DNA from: Apostichopus japonicus
Lineage: Eukaryota; Echinodermata; Holothuroidea; Aspidochirotida; Stichopodidae
Assembly (NCBI RefSeq): GCF_037975245.1
Contig: NC_092568.1
Span: forward strand, 17,007,001 to 17,071,000
Reading direction: 5' to 3'
DNA length: 64,000 nt
Each line of letters begins with the position of its first letter. Position 1 is the first letter of the stretch. The translations under genes were made by a program, and so were the position numbers. Under the pieces are notes generated by a model. That model was not told where the DNA came from, ran no database searches, and saw only the letters and a list, made by a program, of their open reading frames with translations. This document shows positions 61,275 through 64,000 of the stretch, one piece after another.

Positions 61275-61882
61275 TTATTGTTTATGTATAATTAATAAAC
61301 AATAAATAAACTCGACACGATGTATAGTATGAGGCCTATTTGAGATATCAATTAGGTTTACACTGAGTGAAGGTTGAAAGGGGTTGGTATAGGGTGAAAG
61401 GCAGTGGCGGACTAGCCGCATTGCGGCCATTTGGGCAATTATTGTTTATCAAAAATCTTTGCCAACTAGCAGAATCGTTGGAATGGAACGATGGGAAAAT
61501 ATTTGGCTGAATTCCACATGGGTCTTCACTTGCTTCTGAAAATAATAATATGTGTAATATCCAGTACACAAGTGTAATGCAAACAATATTGAGTGAAATC
61601 TGTTGTGTCTGCGGCCGTGTTTAGTTGGTATGCATACCAAATTTTGACCTTTCACATCAAACTTTCGTCTTTATGTCGAAATTTTCTCAATGAATCGAAA
61701 ACTGGATGTAATATCAGATATATAAGGTTTGAAAATGAAAGATCATTTGATTGCCTTGCACTATACTTTTGATAATACTAAGTACTTAGATTTATGATTT
61801 AGCAGTCGAGGAGTGCATGCCCAGTAAAATTAGTCAGGGGCTGGAACGTATTCATCCTCCTCCTCTGCCCCTAACCCATTCC

Positions 61883-63917
61883 TGCCTGTATACACTTATG
61901 TGCCGAGCTGTCCCTTCCCTATTCCTGTATACACCTGTATGCCGAGTTGTCCTATCCCTATTCCTGTATACGCCTGTAAACCGAGTTGTCCTACCCCTGT
62001 TCCTGTATACGCCTTTATGCCGAGTTGCCTTCTCCCCTGTTCCTGTATACAGCTATAAGCCGAGTTGCCTTTCCCTTGTTCCTGTATACCCCTATATGCC
62101 GAGTTGTCCCTCTCTTGTTCCTGTATATCGCTATATGCCGAGTTGCCTACTCCCCTGTTCCTGTATACGCCTATATGCCGAGTTGTCCCTTCCCCGTTTC
62201 TGTATACCCTTATATGCTAGTTGTCCCTCCATTGTTCCTGTATACGCCTTTATGCCGAGTTGCCTTCTCCCCTGTTCCTGTATACAGCTATAAGCCGAGT
62301 TGCCTTTCCCTTGTTCCTGTATACCCCTATATGCCGAGTTGTCCCTCTCTTGTTCCTGTATATCGCTATAGGCCGAGTTGCCTATTCCCCTGTTCCTGTA
62401 TACGCCTATATGCCGAGTTGTCCCTTACCCATTTCTGTATACCCTTATATGCTAGTTATCCCTCCATTGTTCCTGTATACGCCTATATGCAGATTTGTCC
62501 CTCCCCTGTTCCTGTATACGCCTATATGCCGAGTTGTCCCTCGCTTGTCCCTGTATATCGCTATATGCCGAGTCGCATATTCCCCTGTTCCTGTATACGC
62601 CTATATGCCGAGTTGCACTTTCCCCTATTCCTGTTTTCCCCATATGCCGAGTTGTCCCTCTCTTGTCCCTGTATATCGCTATACGCCGAGTTGCCTATTC
62701 CCCTGTTCCTGTATATCGCTATATGCCGAGTTGCCTTCTCCCCTGTTCCTGTATACCCCTATATGCTGAGTTGTCCCTCCTCCGTTTCTGTATACCCTTA
62801 TATGCTAGTTGTCCCTCCATTGTTCCTGTATACGCCTTTATGCAGATTTGTCCCTCCCCTGTTCCTGTATACACCTAGATGCCGAGTTGTCCATCGCTTG
62901 TCCCTGTATATCGCTATATGCCGAGTCGCATATTCCCCTGTTCCTGTATATCGCTATATGCCGAGTTGCCTTCTCCCCTGTTCCTGTATACCCCTATATG
63001 CTGAGTTGTCCCCTCTCTTGTTCCTGTATATCGCATTATGCCGAGTTGCATATTTCCCTGTTCCTGTATACGCCGATATGCCGAGTTGTCCCTCCATTGT
63101 TCCTGTATACCCCTATTTGCTGAGTTGTCCCTCTCTTGTTCCTGTGTATCGCATTTTGCCGAGTTGCCTGTTCCCTGTTCCTGTATACGCCTATATGCCG
63201 AGTTGTCCCTCCTCCGTTTCTGTATACCCTTATATGCTAGTTGTCCCTCCATTGTTCCTGTATACGCCTATATGCCGAGTTGTCCCTCCCTTGTTCCTGT
63301 ATACACCTATATGCTGAGTTGTCCCTCTCTTGTTCCTGTATATCGCTTTATGCCGAGTTGCCTGTTCCCCTGTTCATGTATACGCCTATATGCCGAGTTG
63401 TCCCTCCTCCGTTTCTGTATACCCTTATATGCTAGTTGTCCCTCCATTGTTCCTGTTTACGACTTTATACAGATTTGTCCCTCCCCTGTTCCTGTATACG
63501 CCTATATGCCGAGTTGTCCTTCCCCCGTTTTTGTATACCCTTATATGTTGAGTTGCCTATTCCCTGTTCCTGTATACGCCTATGAGCCGAATTGTCCCTC
63601 CCTTGTTCCTGTATACCCCTATATGCCGAGTTGTCCCTCCATTGTTCCTGTATACGCCTTTATGCCGAGTTGCCTATTCCCCTGTTCCTGTTTACGCCTA
63701 TATGCCGAATTGTCCCTCCCGTGTTCCTGTATACCCCTATATGCCGAGTTGCCTACTCCCGTTTCCTGTATACGCCTATGTACTGAGTTTTCCCTCCCCT
63801 GTTCCTGTATACGCCTTTATGCCGAGTTGTCCCTCCCTGTTCTTTTATAGGCCAATATGCTGACTTGCCTTCTCCCCTGTTGCTGTATATGCCGAGTTGT
63901 TCCTCCCATATTCCTGC
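61883..63917. repeat. 39/40-bp minisatellite, array 3, about 51 copies
   Basis: The largest array. Higher-order blocks are visible: a run of about 235 bp beginning at CCTTTATGCCGAGTTGCCTT near 62,010 is repeated almost unchanged from near 62,246. Frames up to 443 codons cross it without stops but encode only the shifting repeat; they have no splice context or constraint. Confidence 0.95.
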
Positions 63918-64000
63918 AGCTTTCTTTAGCAAATACATTAATTGCAAGACAATGTGTCGGTACTAATTTTTCCATTCTCCAGACTAGGAACGAGTTTGAC
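63918..64000. other. Start of the right flank of array 3
   Basis: Matches the DNA after arrays 1 and 2 (CAGCTTTCTTTAGCAAA...). The window ends here. Confidence 0.7.

Larger units (their letters stand above)
58726..64000. repeat. Segmental duplication unit 3, cut by window end
   Basis: Starts at the third copy of the anchor and contains gene copy 3, its promoter and minisatellite array 3. About 170 bp at 61,600-61,770 is an insertion not seen in unit 2. The array's right flank is reached at 63,917, so the unit continues beyond the window. Confidence 0.9.

Noticed and set aside
61986..63317. 443-codon open frame across minisatellite array 3
   Set aside because: All forward frames of the 39/40-bp unit lack stops, the peptide changes motif whenever a 40-bp unit shifts the frame, and no splice sites or signal peptide accompany it.

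Overview
The window looks like nuclear DNA of a marine deuterostome invertebrate, most likely an echinoderm and possibly a sea cucumber. The grounds are short GT-AG exons set in long AT-rich introns, EGF exons flanked by phase-1 introns, a short secreted C-type lectin of echinoderm style, many hAT-type non-autonomous transposons, a tRNA-derived SINE, and abundant (TA)n and poly-G tracts. The species call is inference. There are no bacterial operons, rRNA genes or CRISPR arrays.

Region 1 (1-16,700, + strand): the 3' part of one gene. Twenty exons join in a single consistent frame into 632 residues: five EGF-like modules (one followed by a Thr-rich linker), four six-cysteine VWC-like modules each built from two exons, a 7-nt microexon, a SEA-like membrane-proximal segment, one transmembrane helix and a 76-residue cytoplasmic tail. 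The 5' end lies outside the window.

Region 2 (16,700-26,470): a repeat-rich spacer holding one complete three-exon C-type lectin gene on the - strand (21,964-25,160, 171 aa with signal peptide). Its large intron carries nested hAT-type elements.

Region 3 (26,470-64,000): a direct tandem segmental duplication with three units starting near 26,471, 40,660 and 58,726; the last is cut by the window end. Each unit begins with a copy of the same two-exon - strand gene, which I do not recognise: a signal peptide exon plus an acidic, aromatic-rich exon. The copies encode 229, 229 and 321 aa; the third has grown by two extra in-frame 46-residue repeats. Each gene is followed by a conserved CRE-bearing promoter and then by a 39/40-bp minisatellite that enlarges from about 22 to 39 to 51 copies along the array. 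The rest of each unit is non-coding DNA with datable hAT insertions, a terminal-inverted-repeat element, a tRNA-like relic and unit-specific deletions and duplications.

How the genes relate: the membrane protein and the lectin are both extracellular recognition-type molecules, and the triplicated gene encodes proteins predicted to enter the secretory route. Nothing in the sequence shows that they act in one pathway. The triplicated family with its internal repeat amplification is the best candidate here for something undescribed.
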